Positions 1 through 7,041 of a stretch of 64,000 bases of DNA are shown here, piece by piece. The DNA comes from Fidelibacterota bacterium (GTDB lineage Bacteria > Fidelibacterota > Marinisomatia > SCGC-AAA003-L08 > TS1B11), in NCBI GenBank assembly GCA_004124875.1, contig SCKJ01000002.1, positions 186,001 through 250,000 of the forward strand. The letters are read 5' to 3'. A program made the translations under genes and the position numbers. Under the pieces are notes generated by a model. The model ran no database searches. It was not told where the DNA came from and saw nothing but the letters and a program-made list of their open reading frames with translations. Each line of letters begins with the position of its first letter. Within the stretch, counting starts at the first letter, position 1.

Positions 1-2
1 TG

Positions 3-329
3 CTGGCAAAGGGGAACGGTCCATTCATCGTTAACATTACTTCGCTCATGGGCTCCATCGCCGACAACCGGGGCGGAGGCTGGTATGCCTACCGGACCAG
101 CAAGGCGGCCCTGAATATGGTATGCGCGAATTTGGCGCTTGATCTGAAGCCACAGGGGATCGGGGCGGTGGTGCTGCACCCGGGGTGGGTGCGGACCGAT
201 ATGGGTGGCAGCGGCGCAACCCTCAGCATTGAAGAGTCGGTCGGCGCCATGCTCAATGTCGTTGACCATCTGACCCTGAGTGACAGCGGCAAATTTTTTA
301 ACCGTAATGGGGGCAGGGAGCCGTGGTAG
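3..329 (+). CDS. Short-chain dehydrogenase/reductase (SDR), C-terminal part only
   Basis: The reading frame is open from base 3, so the gene starts left of the window and only about 108 C-terminal residues are present. The visible part holds the SDR active site: the serine strand (VNITSLMGS) followed by the YxxxK pair in [11 protein letters not shown], and then the [10 protein letters not shown] turn that closes the NAD(P)-binding fold. This arrangement, with a short tail ending in NRNGGREPW, is most like the small C-factor (CsgA-like) SDR subgroup, which are cytoplasmic NAD(P)-dependent oxidoreductases. The substrate cannot be told from this fragment. It ends 62 bases before tRNA-Pro. Family assignment is safe; subgroup is inference. 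Confidence 0.85.
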   Translation: MAKGNGPFIVNITSLMGSIADNRGGGWYAYRTSKAALNMVCANLALDLKPQGIGAVVLHPGWVRTDMGGSGATLSIEESVGAMLNVVDHLTLSDSGKFFNRNGGREPW

Positions 330-391
330 CGGCGGTAATAGGCTTGTAACCGACGGGGGCGGCCCGTAATTTTCCCTGCAGGATAATGCAG

Positions 392-468
<77 letters not shown>

Positions 469-546
469 CACAGGCTCATCCGCCAGGCTGGGCCATTATT
501 TCTTTTAACCGGCCGATAGGATCATCAGCGCCACACAGGATTGGGC

Positions 547-2976
547 ATGCCGGACCGTTATAACCCGCAACAGGTAGAGCAGAAGTGGCAACGCCGCTGG
601 GCGGAGTCCCGGGCGCACCGCCCCGATATGGACTCTCCGGCCCGTAAGCTCTACAGCCTGACCATGTTCAGCTATCCCTCAGGTGATAAGCTGCATGTCG
701 GGCACTGGTATAATTACGGTCCTGCCGACAGCTGGAGCCGCTTTAAAAAGATGCAGGGCTTTGATGTTTACCATCCCCAGGGATTTGACGCGTTCGGTCT
801 GCCGGCCGAGAACTATGCCATCCAAAATGGGGTGCATCCTGCCCAGAGCACGCAATCCAATATTGCCACCATGAAACGCCAACTGGGCGAAATAGGCGCC
901 ATGTACGACTGGGAAAGCTTCCTTGATACCAGCCATCCAGAGTACTACAAATGGACCCAGTGGTTGTTTCTCAAACTGTACGAAATGGGGCTGGCCAACA
1001 GGGAAGAAGCGCCGGTCAACTGGTGCCCAAAGGACGAAACCGTGCTGGCCAATGAGCAGGTGCGCGATGGCCGCTGTGATCGATGCGGCACGGCGGTGGT
1101 GCAGAAAATTCTCCGTCAGTGGTTTTTCAAGATCACCCGCTATGCCGATGAGCTCCTGGAAGATTTAGACCAACTTGATTGGCCGGAGAAGACCAAAGCC
1201 ATGCAGCGCAACTGGATCGGAAAATCGACCGGCGCCACCATCGAATTCCCTCTCGCCAATGAAAGTGGTGAGGCGATTAAAGTCTTTACGACCCGGCCCG
1301 ACACCTTGTATGGCGCAACCTACATGGTGCTGGCGCCGGAGCATCCGCTGGTGGAAAAACTGGTTCAGCCGGCGCAGGCCGCGCAGGTCGCCGCTTATCA
1401 AGCCAGGGCCAACGCGCAGACGGAGCTCGACCGCATTTCCCAGGGGCAGGCGAAAACCGGCGAGTTTACCGGCGGCTATGCCATCAATCCCTTTACCGCG
1501 CAGAAGGTGCCGGTCTGGATTGCCGACTACGTGCTCTATTCCTATGGCACCGGCGCCATCATGGCTGTGCCTGCCAGCGATGAGCGGGACTTTGAGTTCG
1601 CCACGCTGTTTAACCTGCCCATTATCGAAGTGGTATCGCCGGACGGGCAGACGCATGACGCGCCCATCTGCTACACCGGCAAGGGCATCGCCGTCAACTC
1701 CGGTCCCTATACCGGCATGGCAACCGATGAAGCGACCCGGCGCATGACTGACGAGCTTGAGCAGCGGGGGATAGGGGAGCGGACCGTACAGTACAAAGTC
1801 CGTGACTGGTGCATCAGCCGCCAGCGATACTGGGGCGCTCCTATACCGATTATCCATTGCCCCGATTGCGGTGAGGTGCCGGTGCCGGAAAAGGATCTGC
1901 CGGTAAAACTGCCCGAAGACGTTGACCTGGCTGCGGCCGTGGGGCGGGAGGTGTCGCCCCTGGCCACCTCGCCCGGATTTATGAATGTCCCATGCCCAAA
2001 CTGCGGCCATGACGCCCGCCGCGACTCCGACACCATGGACACGTTTGTCGATTCGTCGTGGTATTTTTTGCGCTATCCCGACAGTGGAAACCCGGATGCC
2101 GCGTTCACGCCGGAGCGCCTGAAAACCTGGCTGCCGGTGGATATGTACATTGGCGGGATCGATCACGCCGTCATGCACCTGTTTTACGCCCGCTTTATCG
2201 TGAAAGCCTTGCGCGACGCCGGACTGCTTAACTTTGACGAGCCATTTTTGAGGCTGTACCACCAGGGAATTATCACCAAAGATGGCGCCAGGATGTCAAA
2301 ATCGAAAGGGAATACGGTTTCGCCGGATCCCTTTCTGGAAAAATATGGTTCGGACGTATTCCGCACTTACCTCATGTTCATGGGGCCGTACGATGAAGGG
2401 GGCGATTGGAGCGATTCGGGCATCACCGGTATTTCGCGGTTCCAGAAGCGGATTTGGCGGCTGTTGCAGCAACCGGTATCCGATGCCGCTACAGGCGCCG
2501 CGCCAGGCAACCCACAGCAACTGCGGCTGCTACACCTGACGATAAGGGATGTGACCCGTGAGCTCGAGCAGTTGCGCTTCAATACGGCTATCGCTCATTT
2601 GATGGAACTGTCGAACGGACTGTCTGGCTTGGAGCCCCTCAGCGGCGCTGTGCGCGACAGTTTTATCCAGCTCCTCGCGCCGCTCATGCCACACCTGGCG
2701 GAAGAGCTGTGGGAACTGGCCGGGCAGCCGGCCTCGATATTTGCATCCACATGGCCTGCGTTCGATCCCGCGCTGTGTGCGGACGACCAGGTAACCATGG
2801 CTGTCACCGTTAACGGGAAACGCCGCGCTGAAATGGTGGTGCCGGTGGACATCTCAAAAGTTGACCTGCTGCGGCGGGCCAAGGAAATACCGGCCGTTGA
2901 GAGCCGGATCGCCGGCAAAAACGTGATCAAGGAGATCGTGGTCCCCGGCCGCCTCGTCAATTTTGTCGTCGATTAA
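547..2976 (+). CDS. leuS: Leucyl-tRNA synthetase
   Basis: Class Ia synthetase that charges tRNA-Leu in the cytoplasm. The HIGH-like motif is HVGHW near residue 50 (after SYPSGDKL), and the KMSKS motif is RMSKSKGN near residue 582. Between them lie the zinc-binding insert (CPKDET..CDRCG), the CP1 editing domain with the TTRPDT motif, and a second cysteine pair region (CPDCG..CPNCG). The 809 residues match bacterial LeuRS. A TTG at 541 gives two more residues, but ATG 547 has AGGA seven bases upstream and gives the usual MPDRYNP start. It stands alone between tRNA-Pro and the convergent cutA. Confidence 0.98.
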   Translation: MPDRYNPQQVEQKWQRRWAESRAHRPDMDSPARKLYSLTMFSYPSGDKLHVGHWYNYGPADSWSRFKKMQGFDVYHPQGFDAFGLPAENYAIQNGVHPAQSTQSNIATMKRQLGEIGAMYDWESFLDTSHPEYYKWTQWLFLKLYEMGLANREEAPVNWCPKDETVLANEQVRDGRCDRCGTAVVQKILRQWFFKITRYADELLEDLDQLDWPEKTKAMQRNWIGKSTGATIEFPLANESGEAIKVFTTRPDTLYGATYMVLAPEHPLVEKLVQPAQAAQVAAYQARANAQTELDRISQGQAKTGEFTGGYAINPFTAQKVPVWIADYVLYSYGTGAIMAVPASDERDFEFATLFNLPIIEVVSPDGQTHDAPICYTGKGIAVNSGPYTGMATDEATRRMTDELEQRGIGERTVQYKVRDWCISRQRYWGAPIPIIHCPDCGEVPVPEKDLPVKLPEDVDLAAAVGREVSPLATSPGFMNVPCPNCGHDARRDSDTMDTFVDSSWYFLRYPDSGNPDAAFTPERLKTWLPVDMYIGGIDHAVMHLFYARFIVKALRDAGLLNFDEPFLRLYHQGIITKDGARMSKSKGNTVSPDPFLEKYGSDVFRTYLMFMGPYDEGGDWSDSGITGISRFQKRIWRLLQQPVSDAATGAAPGNPQQLRLLHLTIRDVTRELEQLRFNTAIAHLMELSNGLSGLEPLSGAVRDSFIQLLAPLMPHLAEELWELAGQPASIFASTWPAFDPALCADDQVTMAVTVNGKRRAEMVVPVDISKVDLLRRAKEIPAVESRIAGKNVIKEIVVPGRLVNFVVD

Positions 2977-3038
2977 CCTTTTGGGGCGTCAGTCTAACTA
3001 TACATAAGATATATTCTGCGCACTTTATTTATTGCGAC

Positions 3039-3371
3039 TCACAGCGCCAAGCAGTCACGAATCCACTGCATATACGGCTCATGCAGCACCTCCCCGCTTA
3101 AACGGACGATCTCCGGCACATCATAACTGTGGTGGGCTTCAATGATGGCCTGGACATCGGCCGTATTTTCAAGCGTCGTTTTAATAAGCATCATGATCTC
3201 GGTTTCTGACTGGGTTTCCCCTTCCCACCTGAACACCGATACCACATTGGGCAGCAGGTTGACGCACGCGGCGCTGCGGCTGTCGACCAAAAGCCGCGCC
3301 AACTGCTCCGCCTGAGCTAAATCATCGTGGGTGGTCATGATAATCTGGAGTTTGTTATAGGTTGGTTTCAT
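3039..3371 (-). CDS. cutA: CutA family divalent-cation tolerance protein
   Basis: About 110 residues with the full CutA1 core: QIIMTTHDDLAQAEQLARLL at the start, AACVNLLP in the middle, then W-EGE-Q-E-E-MMLIKT and the closing HSYDVPEIV..Y-WI. CutA forms a trimer with a ferredoxin-like fold; its role in divalent metal tolerance was shown in E. coli, but its biochemical job is poorly defined. ATG 3371 (MKPTYNKLQ) gives the family length; an upstream TTG at 3407 would add twelve residues with no family counterpart. It converges on leuS with only 62 bases between the stops. Confidence 0.93.
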   Translation of the reverse strand: MKPTYNKLQIIMTTHDDLAQAEQLARLLVDSRSAACVNLLPNVVSVFRWEGETQSETEIMMLIKTTLENTADVQAIIEAHHSYDVPEIVRLSGEVLHEPYMQWIRDCLAL

Positions 3372-3516
3372 GCCGGTAATGTAGGCTGGCGGCAAATTAA
3401 GTGCCAACTGTTTGGTCGGCTTCAGGCAGCAATAAATTTCATTGACTCCAAGGCGCTATCTGCCGCATATTGACAGCGCCATTGGCAGCTAACAATTCTG
3501 GTACGCTCAGAAGACC

Positions 3517-3557
3517 ACGCCTCCGGTCATTATTCAATGACTGGGGGCGTTTTTTTT
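3517..3557 (+). terminator. Strong Rho-independent terminator, no gene directly upstream
   Basis: A 15-bp stem (left arm 3517-3531, right arm 3536-3550, two or three G-T pairs) with a four-base loop ATTC, followed by eight T. This is a textbook intrinsic terminator for the + strand. The nearest + strand gene, leuS, ends 540 bases upstream, and cutA runs the other way in between. The stretch 3408-3516 holds no ORF; it has a TTGACA at 3470-3475 but no good -10. Confidence 0.8.
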
Positions 3558-3569
3558 AAGGAAATTTCG

Positions 3570-3634
3570 TGCCCCGGGCAGAAATCGAACCGGCAACCAC
3601 CGGCTCGGCAGGCCGAACCTACCGATGGGAGATA
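3570..3634 (-). pseudogene. Degenerate tRNA remnant carrying the tRNA-Arg 3' end
   Basis: Read on the minus strand it ends in a T loop TTCGATT and the acceptor CCGGGGCA, nearly identical to the 3' end of intact tRNA-Arg(CCG) at 5163-5236. An anticodon-like arm TCGGC/GCCGG with loop CTGCCGA also folds. There is no D arm or 5' acceptor strand and the T stem is mispaired, so it is not a working tRNA. It marks the left edge of the 3.6-5.2 kb island and looks like a copied attachment site. Confidence 0.6.
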
Positions 3635-3707
3635 AAGAGTGATGCGCTATAAATTAGTGGTTAGGCCTGCATAGTCAACCACGGCTACAAATTCCATATC
3701 GAGGCAG

Positions 3708-3881
3708 TTAGGACTCAATCAGCATCAATATACCCAGCACAAAGGCAGTCATGGTGCCTATGGCCAGGATATAAATGGGCCTGGTCCATCCGTACTCTCG
3801 CCAGGACGGGATGTCGGCATAATAACGAATCGCGTCCAGCACGACGATAGAGAGCAGGACAATAAACAGCACCCGGCTCAT
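3708..3881 (-). CDS. Small two-helix membrane protein, unknown function
   Basis: 57 residues from ATG 3881, which is preceded by a very purine-rich Shine-Dalgarno (AGGGGGGAG) at good spacing; a start at 3908 would add nine Gly-rich residues. Two hydrophobic helices (VLFIVLLSIVVLDAI and YILAIGTMTAFVLGILML) flank a short polar loop with Trp and Arg. A perfect TATAAT lies on the minus strand at 3967-3962, about 80 bases upstream, without a clear -35. I do not recognise a family. It lies inside the tRNA-bounded island and is transcribed away from the microprotein chain. Confidence 0.55.
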   Translation of the reverse strand: MSRVLFIVLLSIVVLDAIRYYADIPSWREYGWTRPIYILAIGTMTAFVLGILMLIES

Positions 3882-4269
3882 GCCACCGCTCCCCCCTTCG
3901 GTAAGCAAATGATGATTGCCGGCGCAAAGTTAGAGCATCTGCCCGAGATAGTTGTCATGGAATTATAAAAGTAGCGTTGTGGCAGCCCCCCAAAATTCCC
4001 TACAAGGCACTTTCATCCCTGTAGCCACACTTATCAGCCGCGCCAACACCCCACTCCCATGTGGAATATCCAATGGCGTAGGGCCGGAAAGCCTTGGATT
4101 TCGTATCGCTGTTGGATGCTGTAGAGGCACGGCTGAGGCCTCTTTGATCTCGATGACAATATGACTTAACCTCGATTTTCTTCCCAAATGTGACCCGCAT
4201 CACGCCTGTGGTTATTAAAGCTAAAGTGGGCCACTGGCGGAGCCGATAAGGGGGTTAGAGGCTGAACAA
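3882..4269. other. Divergent intergenic region of the tRNA-Arg island
   Basis: 388 bases between the leftward membrane miniprotein and the rightward tiny ORFs. ORFs on both strands here lack ribosome binding sites and overlap one another, so I do not call them. The region holds a TATAAT for the minus strand (3962-3967) and a dyad resembling a CRP/FNR-family site (4186-4207). It should carry the promoters of both units. Confidence 0.4.
4186..4207. promoter_or_regulatory. CRP/FNR-like dyad upstream of the microprotein chain
   Basis: TGTGA-N6-TCACG at 4189-4204 matches nine of ten core positions of the E. coli CRP half-site pair TGTGA-N6-TCACA. The flanking bases do not extend the symmetry. It sits about 65-80 bases before the first tiny ORF. 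One such match can arise by chance, so this is a candidate operator only. Confidence 0.25.
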
Positions 4270-4329
4270 ATGGGATTACCGGAACATATTCAACAACATC
4301 TGTTAGACGGGAATTTTAAGGGCAAATAA
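4270..4329 (+). CDS. Candidate 19-residue peptide, first ORF of a coupled chain
   Basis: ATG 4270 opens a 19-codon frame (MGLPEHIQQHLLDGNFKGK) with AGAGG eight bases upstream. Its TAA stop shares its last base with the ATG of the next ORF (TAATG), the arrangement expected for translational coupling. The peptide is too short for any family assignment. Support is the ribosome binding site and the overlap, not homology. Confidence 0.4.
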   Translation: MGLPEHIQQHLLDGNFKGK

Positions 4330-4538
4330 TGACCTGTCCGCATTCCTATGAGATCCGCACAGTAGAGGCGGTATACTTTAAGCCTGTCGACGAGTGGCTC
4401 TACCATGCCGGCCCGTTCTACCGCAACGAGAAAAACGAGCGGTGCCTGGCACATGGCAACGCCTTCTACAGTATTGAGGACGCCATTGAGGAGCTAACCT
4501 TGGTGGTCTGCCATAGGTGCGGAGAGGGGCTTTTATAA
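4329..4538 (+). CDS. Small Cys/His-containing protein, unknown function
   Basis: 69 residues; AAGGG lies about seven bases before the ATG. A CPH near the N-terminus and a C-terminal CHRCG, plus other His residues, could bind a metal. The middle (WLYHAGPFYRNEKNERCLAHGNAFY) is aromatic-rich and the following segment looks helical. Its ATG overlaps the stop of the 19-residue ORF and its TAA overlaps the ATG of the next ORF, both as TAATG. I do not recognise the family; size and style resemble accessory or phage-like small genes. Confidence 0.6.
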   Translation: MTCPHSYEIRTVEAVYFKPVDEWLYHAGPFYRNEKNERCLAHGNAFYSIEDAIEELTLVVCHRCGEGLL

Positions 4539-4633
4539 TGCGCTTTCTCCAGGCTTTACCATTGGCGGCTTGCTCATGGCCTGCCAAGCTGGAGGCCATC
4601 GCCGTCGACATTGTTTCGGGAACTGGTAGGTAA
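4538..4633 (+). CDS. Candidate 31-residue peptide, third ORF of the coupled chain
   Basis: Starts at the ATG overlapping the previous stop (TAATG), with GGAGAGGGG nine bases upstream, and ends with TAA two bases before the next ATG. The first third (MRFLQALPLAACSWPAKL) could be a short signal or membrane segment with a cysteine at the expected place for lipidation, but this is speculative at this length. Support is the ribosome binding site and tight packing. Confidence 0.4.
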   Translation: MRFLQALPLAACSWPAKLEAIAVDIVSGTGR

Positions 4634-4635
4634 TC

Positions 4636-4809
4636 ATGGTCATTGATTTAATTGAGTATAGTATCGAGCTAAGCGACACCGGAGAACAGATTCTGACGTT
4701 TATATTCATGCTGGTCTGCGCCTATGGAGTAAGAGCAATGGGTAGAGATATCAGAAAATGGCAGCGCGCAGGGAAGACCGATTCGCAAAGCACCGAATTG
4801 GGAGCGTAA
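4636..4809 (+). CDS. Small single-pass membrane protein, unknown function
   Basis: 57 residues from ATG 4636. A short acidic N-terminus is followed by one hydrophobic helix (ILTFIFMLVCAYGVRAM) and a basic tail (RDIRKWQRAGK), so the tail should face the cytoplasm. The ribosome binding site (TAGG) is weak, which fits coupling to the ORF ending two bases upstream. It is the last gene of the chain; after it no ORF with a ribosome binding site is seen before the tRNA-derived repeats. Confidence 0.5.
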   Translation: MVIDLIEYSIELSDTGEQILTFIFMLVCAYGVRAMGRDIRKWQRAGKTDSQSTELGA

Positions 4810-5030
4810 AGCCGCGAGGGTCCCTATTGCGCGGCAACCACAATGTGATCAGGTATCAGAGCAAGGCGGAGGGCGTCCTCAAGCTCGAAGGTGCCGGAGG
4901 CACGAATTTACCGATGGACGACTGATTCTATTTAAATTCGTAATTCGGCCGGCAATATAGGGCAATCCCCGGTAACCGGGCCTGAACGGAAAAACCAACC
5001 TCCCATCGGATGAAGGGGATTCTCCTCAAG

Positions 5031-5162
5031 TGCCCCGGGCAGGAATCGAACCTGTGACCTTCCCGACGCAAAGTCGGGACGCTCTAGACAATCTAGTGCC
5101 CCGGGCAGGAATCGAACCTGTGACCTTCCCGACGCAAAGTCGGGACGCTCTAGACAATCTAG
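5031..5162 (-). repeat. Two tandem 66-bp tRNA-derived repeats
   Basis: Two identical copies (5031-5096 and 5097-5162) abut the intact tRNA-Arg(CCG). On the minus strand each copy has the same T arm and 3' acceptor as that tRNA, about 29 bases. It also has an anticodon-arm-like perfect hairpin TCCCGAC/GTCGGGA (loop of five) and, where the D arm and 5' acceptor should be, a small perfect inverted repeat CTAGA/TCTAG. No 5' acceptor strand exists, so these are not tRNAs. They look like accreted attachment-site copies or a tRNA-derived repeat. Confidence 0.85.
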
Positions 5163-5236
5163 TGCCCCGGGCAGGAATCGAACCTGTGACCTCTGGCTTC
5201 GGAGGCCAGCGCTCTATCCAACTGAGCTACCGGGGC
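5163..5236 (-). tRNA. tRNA-Arg (anticodon CCG)
   Basis: Full cloverleaf: acceptor GCCCCGG/CCGGGGC, D stem GCTC/GAGC, anticodon stem CTGGC/GCCAG with loop CTCCGAA (CCG, reads CGG). The T arm encloses TTCGATT with one A-C mismatch at 49-65. CCA is not encoded. A TATAAA on the minus strand at 5246-5241, four bases before the mature 5' end, may be the -10 element. Its 3' end is repeated three more times to the left (5097, 5031 and 3570). Confidence 0.95.
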
Positions 5237-5353
5237 ATAATTTATAAGGGAACTGATGGACCTGGCGACTGCCACCGCCAACTGGCTCCAGGTTTCAGGT
5301 TGCAAGTTTCTGGCCACTGGCCTTTTTTCCCTGCCAACTGCTACTGCCCCTTG

Positions 5354-5373
5354 ACCCTCGACAAGCTCAGGGT
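5354..5373. repeat. Short imperfect palindrome resembling the CCCTTCGACAAGCTCAGGG dispersed motif
   Basis: ACCCT at 5354-5358 and AGGGT at 5369-5373 pair around CGACAAGCTC. The string is one base shorter than the dispersed intergenic motif CCCTTCGACAAGCTCAGGG that recurs in many bacterial genomes. It lies in the 160-base spacer between tRNA-Arg and the next gene, which is otherwise low in information (repeated CTGCCAACTG, CTGGCCACTGG). Confidence 0.4.
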
Positions 5374-5397
5374 GACGGTTGCCGGCCACTGCACCTG

Positions 5398-5757
5398 CTA
5401 ACTGTTCTCCTCCGGCTGCACGAAGCCAATCGGTTTATCATCCATGGGATTGGGAAAATCAAACCCTTCCCGGTTGGGGAAATGGACCAGCGTGGCGATC
5501 TTATCCCAACGCAGCAGGAAATTGGCCTCCAGGCGGGTCTTCACCCGCTGATCTTCCGGCAGGGGGCGTCCATGGGCATCGTTGGTCTTCATAAGGATAT
5601 ACCGCGGATGCTCCACCCACAGGCCCAGGTCGTCCAGACCGATGACTTTCAGGAAGGGTGACCCGGTGGTCACGCCGATGGACTCGAGGCCCTTGGCATC
5701 GGTCAGGATCACCTGCACGATGTCCCCCACTATCTCCGCTGTCGTCATGGCTTTCAT
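5398..5757 (-). CDS. Conserved-looking hypothetical protein, 119 residues
   Basis: No signal peptide or membrane helix. The N-terminal part (EIVGDIVQVILTDAKGLESIGVTTGSPFLKVIGLDDLGLWVEHP) alternates short strands and turns and reads like a small beta-rich domain; the C-terminal third is Pro/Asp rich. It could start at MTTAEI, three residues in. It is the last gene of the thrS-folD run, 18 bases after folD, so it is probably cotranscribed. I do not recognise the family. Confidence 0.7.
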   Translation of the reverse strand: MKAMTTAEIVGDIVQVILTDAKGLESIGVTTGSPFLKVIGLDDLGLWVEHPRYILMKTNDAHGRPLPEDQRVKTRLEANFLLRWDKIATLVHFPNREGFDFPNPMDDKPIGFVQPEENS

Positions 5758-5775
5758 ATTGAAGGTGAATTTAAC

Positions 5776-6678
5776 CTAGCGCCCCGCCGCTACCCCAGCA
5801 CTTATTTCCGCCGCCAGCACCGTGTTGGACACCAGCATGGCCACCGTCATCAAGCCCACCCCCCCAGGCACGGGCGTGATGGAATTGGCCCTGCCCAGCA
5901 TGTCGCCGGTGATGACGTCCCCCTCCAAGTGGTAGCCCTTCTCGCTGTCGTCCTCCACGCGGTTCATGCCGACGTCAATAATATCGACGCCCGGCTTGAC
6001 CATATCAGGGCTAATCAGCCCAGGCACACCCGTTGCGACAATGAGCAGATCGGCCTGGCGGGTGAAGGCGGAGAGATTTTCTGTCCCCGTATGGCAGAGG
6101 GTTACCGTCGCATTTCCAGTAGGCCGCTTCAGGCTCAGCAGCGCTGCCAGCGGCTTGCCCACGATCATGCTGCGCCCGGCCACCACCGCGTGACGTCCGG
6201 CAGTTTTGATTTTATAATGTTGCAGCAGTTCAAGTATTCCTTGAGGTGTGCAGGGAATGAGGGCTGGCCGGCCGGCCATTAAAAGTCCCAGATTATAGGG
6301 GTGGAAACCGTCTACGTCTTTATCCGGTGTTACGCGGTCCAGCAGGCGGTCGGCCGCCAGATGCGCCGGCAACGGCAACTGCACCAGCAGCCCATGAAAC
6401 CGGTCGTCACCATTGAGGCGGTCTATCAGCGCCCCGAGGTCGGATGCGGAGGTATCACTTGGCAGGGCAAACGTTTCCGCCATCAGCCCCAGGCGGGCAA
6501 AAGCTTTGCTCTTGCTCCGGACGTACACCTGCGAGGCGGGATTCTCGCCGACCAGAATCGCGGCCAGTCCCGGGACGACCCCCCTGTCAGCCAGGGCGGC
6601 AATGCGCGGCTCCAGTTTGGCATAAACCCCGTCCGCCACAGGTTTGCCCCGCAGCAGCGTCGTCTCCCTAGCGGTCAT
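5776..6678 (-). CDS. folD: Bifunctional methylenetetrahydrofolate dehydrogenase/cyclohydrolase
   Basis: FolD oxidises 5,10-methylene-THF with NADP and hydrolyses the product to 10-formyl-THF, feeding purine and formyl-methionine synthesis. Both signatures are visible: YVRSKSKAFARLG with the catalytic lysine near residue 56, QLPLP and DKDVDGFHP, then the Rossmann motif VVAGRSMIVGKP near residue 167 and the C-terminal PGGVGLMT, where the usual proline of PGGVGPMT is leucine. At 300 residues it is normal length. It follows zapA by 32 bases; there is no room for the 6S RNA that often sits between zapA and its neighbour in proteobacteria. Confidence 0.97.
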   Translation of the reverse strand: MTARETTLLRGKPVADGVYAKLEPRIAALADRGVVPGLAAILVGENPASQVYVRSKSKAFARLGLMAETFALPSDTSASDLGALIDRLNGDDRFHGLLVQLPLPAHLAADRLLDRVTPDKDVDGFHPYNLGLLMAGRPALIPCTPQGILELLQHYKIKTAGRHAVVAGRSMIVGKPLAALLSLKRPTGNATVTLCHTGTENLSAFTRQADLLIVATGVPGLISPDMVKPGVDIIDVGMNRVEDDSEKGYHLEGDVITGDMLGRANSITPVPGGVGLMTVAMLVSNTVLAAEISAGVAAGR

Positions 6679-6710
6679 AGGGATTGCCGGAAATTGTCAG
6701 CAGGGGTGAG

Positions 6711-7025
6711 TCAGTCTTTGAAGGAGGAGTCCAGGACCTCCTCCACGCGGTTGGATATGGCCTTGGCCTGCTCCTCAATCTGATTGAGAGCCAGCGATTT
6801 TTTCCGCCGCTCGGTAAACAGCTCATCGGTAATGCTCATGGCCGCCAGCATGGCGATCCGCGTGGTCGATTGGACGCCCGGCAGGTTCAGTTCGGTTTCG
6901 CGCATGCGCTCATCGACGTAGGCCGCCACATCGGCAATGTAGCCGCGATCCGCCACCGCCTTGACGGTGTACTCGTGGCCATAGATCGATACCCGGATCA
7001 TGTTATGTTCTAAATCTTCAGCCAT
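6711..7025 (-). CDS. zapA: Cell division protein ZapA
   Basis: ZapA binds and bundles FtsZ filaments at the division septum. The 104 residues show the family plan: an N-terminal strand-rich part (IRVSIYGHEYTVKA), the signature YIADVAAYVDERM, an ALDH-free helix (STTRIAMLAAMSITDELF) and a long C-terminal coiled coil. GGAGGAG precedes the ATG. It lies between pheT and folD, 16 bases after pheT, a linkage common in several phyla. Confidence 0.92.
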   Translation of the reverse strand: MAEDLEHNMIRVSIYGHEYTVKAVADRGYIADVAAYVDERMRETELNLPGVQSTTRIAMLAAMSITDELFTERRKKSLALNQIEEQAKAISNRVEEVLDSSFKD

Positions 7026-7041
7026 GGTCTCCTCCGGTTGT

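Noticed and set aside
1165..2262. 365-residue ORF antisense to leuS
   Set aside because: It mirrors a highly conserved synthetase on the other strand, has no ribosome binding site and its product is low-complexity. It is a GC-rich shadow frame, like those opposite uvrB, lat and thrS.
6679..6710. Possible 6S RNA between zapA and folD
   Set aside because: Only 32 bases separate the genes, too few for 6S RNA.
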